This document shows, in pieces, positions 5,682-7,226 of a stretch of DNA of 7,226 nt. The stretch covers positions 1 to 7,226 of the forward strand of contig URUX01000124.1 of assembly GCA_900551135.1 (NCBI GenBank), in the 5' to 3' direction. Source of the stretch: an uncultured Clostridium sp. Lineage in GTDB: Bacteria; Bacillota; Clostridia; Lachnospirales; Lachnospiraceae. Position 1 is the first letter of the stretch; the number at the start of each line of letters is the position of its first letter. The position numbers and the translations under genes were made by a program. Under the pieces are notes generated by a model that was given only the letters and a program-made list of their open reading frames with translations, was not told the origin of the DNA and searched no databases.

Positions 5682-7186
5682 TGGGTATCGAATTTATCTA
5701 TCCGGAGTTTGAAGTGATCCGAAACGAAAACCGCTGTACAGTCTGTCGTGTATGCGAACGCCAGTGTGCCAATGAGGTCCACAGCTACGATGAACAACGG
5801 GGCATTATGATTGAAGATGAGACAAAATGTGTCAATTGCCAGCGATGCGTTTCTTTCTGCCCATCCAGGGCTCTGAAAATTGTAAAAACCGACTGCTCTC
5901 TTCGGGAAAATTCCAACTGGCAGAGCGATACCATGAAAGAAATCTACAAGCAGGCAAACAGCGGCGGCGTTCTTCTCTCATCTATGGGAAACCCGAAGTC
6001 TTTTCCTATTTATTGGGATAAAATTTTAATCAATGCGTCACAGGTAACGAATCCTTCTATTGATCCCTTGCGGGAACCGATGGAGACCAGGGTCTATCTG
6101 GGAAAGAAACCTCAAAAAATAAGCCGTGCAGAAAATGGAACTCTGGATTACAATCTGCCGCCCCAGCTGGAACTTTCCATGCCTGTTATGTTTTCTGCCA
6201 TGAGTTACGGTTCCATCAGCTACAATGCCCACAAATCCCTTGCCCAGGCTGCTGCAGAACTAGGGATCTTTTACAACACTGGTGAGGGAGGTCTCCATGA
6301 AGATTTTTACTGCTACGGTAAAAATACCATTGTCCAGGTTGCTTCTGGACGTTTTGGTGTCCATGAAGACTACCTGAATGCAGGCGCTGCCATTGAAATT
6401 AAAATGGGGCAGGGTGCAAAGCCAGGCATCGGCGGTCATCTTCCTGGCTCAAAAATTGTCGGAGATGTCTCCCGTACACGAATGATTCCGGAAGGATCGG
6501 ATGCAATCTCTCCAGCGCCTCACCATGATATTTATTCGATTGAGGATTTACGCCAGCTTGTCTTCTCACTAAAAGAAGCCACCGAATACAAAAAGCCTGT
6601 CATTGTTAAGGTTGCAGCGGTACATAATATTGCTGCCATTGCAAGCGGAATTGCAAGAAGCGGCGCCGATATCATTGCTATTGACGGCTTTCGCGGCGGT
6701 ACGGGAGCGGCTCCCACCAGAATCAGGGACAATGTTGGAATTCCTGTGGAACTTGCCCTTGCGGCTGTTGACCAGCGGCTGCGTGATGAAGGCATCCGCA
6801 ATGATGTGTCCCTGGTAGCCGGCGGAAGCATCCGAAGTGCTGCAGACGTCATAAAAGCCATTGCACTGGGAGCAGACGCCTGCTATGTGGCCACTGCCGC
6901 CCTCCTGGCTCTCGGATGTCATTTATGCAGGACCTGCCAGACCGGTAAATGCAACTGGGGTATTGCAACGCAGAGACCAGAACTGGTAAAAAGACTGAAT
7001 CCTGAAACAGGAAAACAGCGTCTGGTGAATCTGATGACGGCATGGAATCACGAAATCAAAGAACTGATGGGCGGCATGGGTATCAACTCCATTGAAGTGT
7101 TGCGTGGAAACCGGCTGATGCTAAGAGGAATCGGGTTAACCGAAAAAGAACTTGAAATACTCGGTATTTCTCATGCGGGAGAATAA
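5681..7186 (+). CDS. gltB: Glutamate synthase central/FMN subunit with N-terminal 2[4Fe-4S] ferredoxin domain
   Basis: Reductive synthesis of glutamate from 2-oxoglutarate and ammonia on FMN. The 501-residue protein has a dicluster ferredoxin domain: C19-x2-C22-x2-C25-x3-C29 and C50-x2-C53-x2-C56-x3-C60-P. The GOGAT FMN domain follows (COG0069 type): MPVMFSAMSYGSIS at 167-180, GEGG at 201-204, GQGAKPGIGGHLPG, APHHDIYSIEDL, VKVAAV, DGFRGGTGAAPTRIRD. Near the C-terminus C413, C416, C419 and C424 precede WGIATQ, the equivalent of the Fe-S cysteines of bacterial GOGAT. The ferredoxin domain suggests electrons arrive through Fe-S centres, from a ferredoxin or from a separate NAD(P)H/FAD subunit not seen here. 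ATG 5681 overlaps the preceding TAA by one base with AAGGAAGGTG just upstream, indicating translational coupling. The third split domain (GXGXG) is absent from the protein and is expected from a separate gene. Confidence 0.94.
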   Translation: MGIEFIYPEFEVIRNENRCTVCRVCERQCANEVHSYDEQRGIMIEDETKCVNCQRCVSFCPSRALKIVKTDCSLRENSNWQSDTMKEIYKQANSGGVLLSSMGNPKSFPIYWDKILINASQVTNPSIDPLREPMETRVYLGKKPQKISRAENGTLDYNLPPQLELSMPVMFSAMSYGSISYNAHKSLAQAAAELGIFYNTGEGGLHEDFYCYGKNTIVQVASGRFGVHEDYLNAGAAIEIKMGQGAKPGIGGHLPGSKIVGDVSRTRMIPEGSDAISPAPHHDIYSIEDLRQLVFSLKEATEYKKPVIVKVAAVHNIAAIASGIARSGADIIAIDGFRGGTGAAPTRIRDNVGIPVELALAAVDQRLRDEGIRNDVSLVAGGSIRSAADVIKAIALGADACYVATAALLALGCHLCRTCQTGKCNWGIATQRPELVKRLNPETGKQRLVNLMTAWNHEIKELMGGMGINSIEVLRGNRLMLRGIGLTEKELEILGISHAGE

Positions 7187-7214
7187 TTTTTCTGCAAAAA
7201 CGTAAACATTTTTT

Positions 7215-7222
7215 GGGAGGTG
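7215..7222 (+). promoter_or_regulatory. Ribosome binding site for a gene beyond the right edge
   Basis: GGGAGGTG ends four bases before the window edge, 28 nt after the synthase stop, with no terminator hairpin in the gap. The operon continues. By analogy with other split GOGAT operons the next product could be the GXGXG structural domain or an NAD(P)/FAD oxidoreductase subunit; the sequence here cannot say which. Confidence 0.65.
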
Positions 7223-7226
7223 TGGT

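Noticed and set aside
4929..7043. Minus-strand and alternative-frame ORFs inside the GOGAT genes
   Set aside because: Overlap fully with two well-supported genes carrying all expected motifs; no independent start signals.

Overview
The window is a nitrogen-assimilation island. It most likely comes from an anaerobic gut-type Firmicute in or near the Lachnospiraceae. The support is the combination of a type III glutamine synthetase, a split (archaeal-type) glutamate synthase with a fused two-cluster ferredoxin domain, the trace of an ammonium-transporter/P-II fusion, strong AGGAGG-like ribosome binding sites, textbook TTGACA-17-TATAAT-type promoters and moderate GC. The lineage is inferred from gene style, not from a marker gene.

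Layout. Two transcription units diverge from a compact promoter region at about 4388-4480. Leftward (- strand) come glnN (2105-4201), a wrecked amt-glnB fusion gene (1711-2053) and asnB (1560 down to the left edge, 520 codons visible and still open). Rightward (+ strand) come the glutaminase subunit of a split glutamate synthase (4587-5681) and its ferredoxin/FMN synthase subunit (5681-7186). A ribosome binding site at the right edge (7215-7222) announces a further gene outside the window.

How the genes work together. GSIII makes glutamine from glutamate and ammonia. The split GOGAT passes glutamine amide nitrogen to 2-oxoglutarate to give glutamate. AsnB uses glutamine to make asparagine. 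An intact Amt-P-II protein would import ammonium and sense carbon, nitrogen and energy status, but here only the first transmembrane helix, the front three quarters of P-II and the last 11 P-II residues survive, in three different reading frames.

Regulation. Both divergent transcripts should begin a few bases before a GCAAGGGCGT element that forms the left arm of an intrinsic-terminator-like hairpin lying between promoter and ribosome binding site. The glnN leader has two such terminators plus a second copy of the element, which allows mutually exclusive pairings. This suggests a shared transcription-attenuation system for GS and GOGAT. The asnB leader carries a T-box stem-I-like apical hairpin but no recognisable antiterminator. 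The two most notable points are the shared attenuator family and the collapsed Amt-P-II gene.
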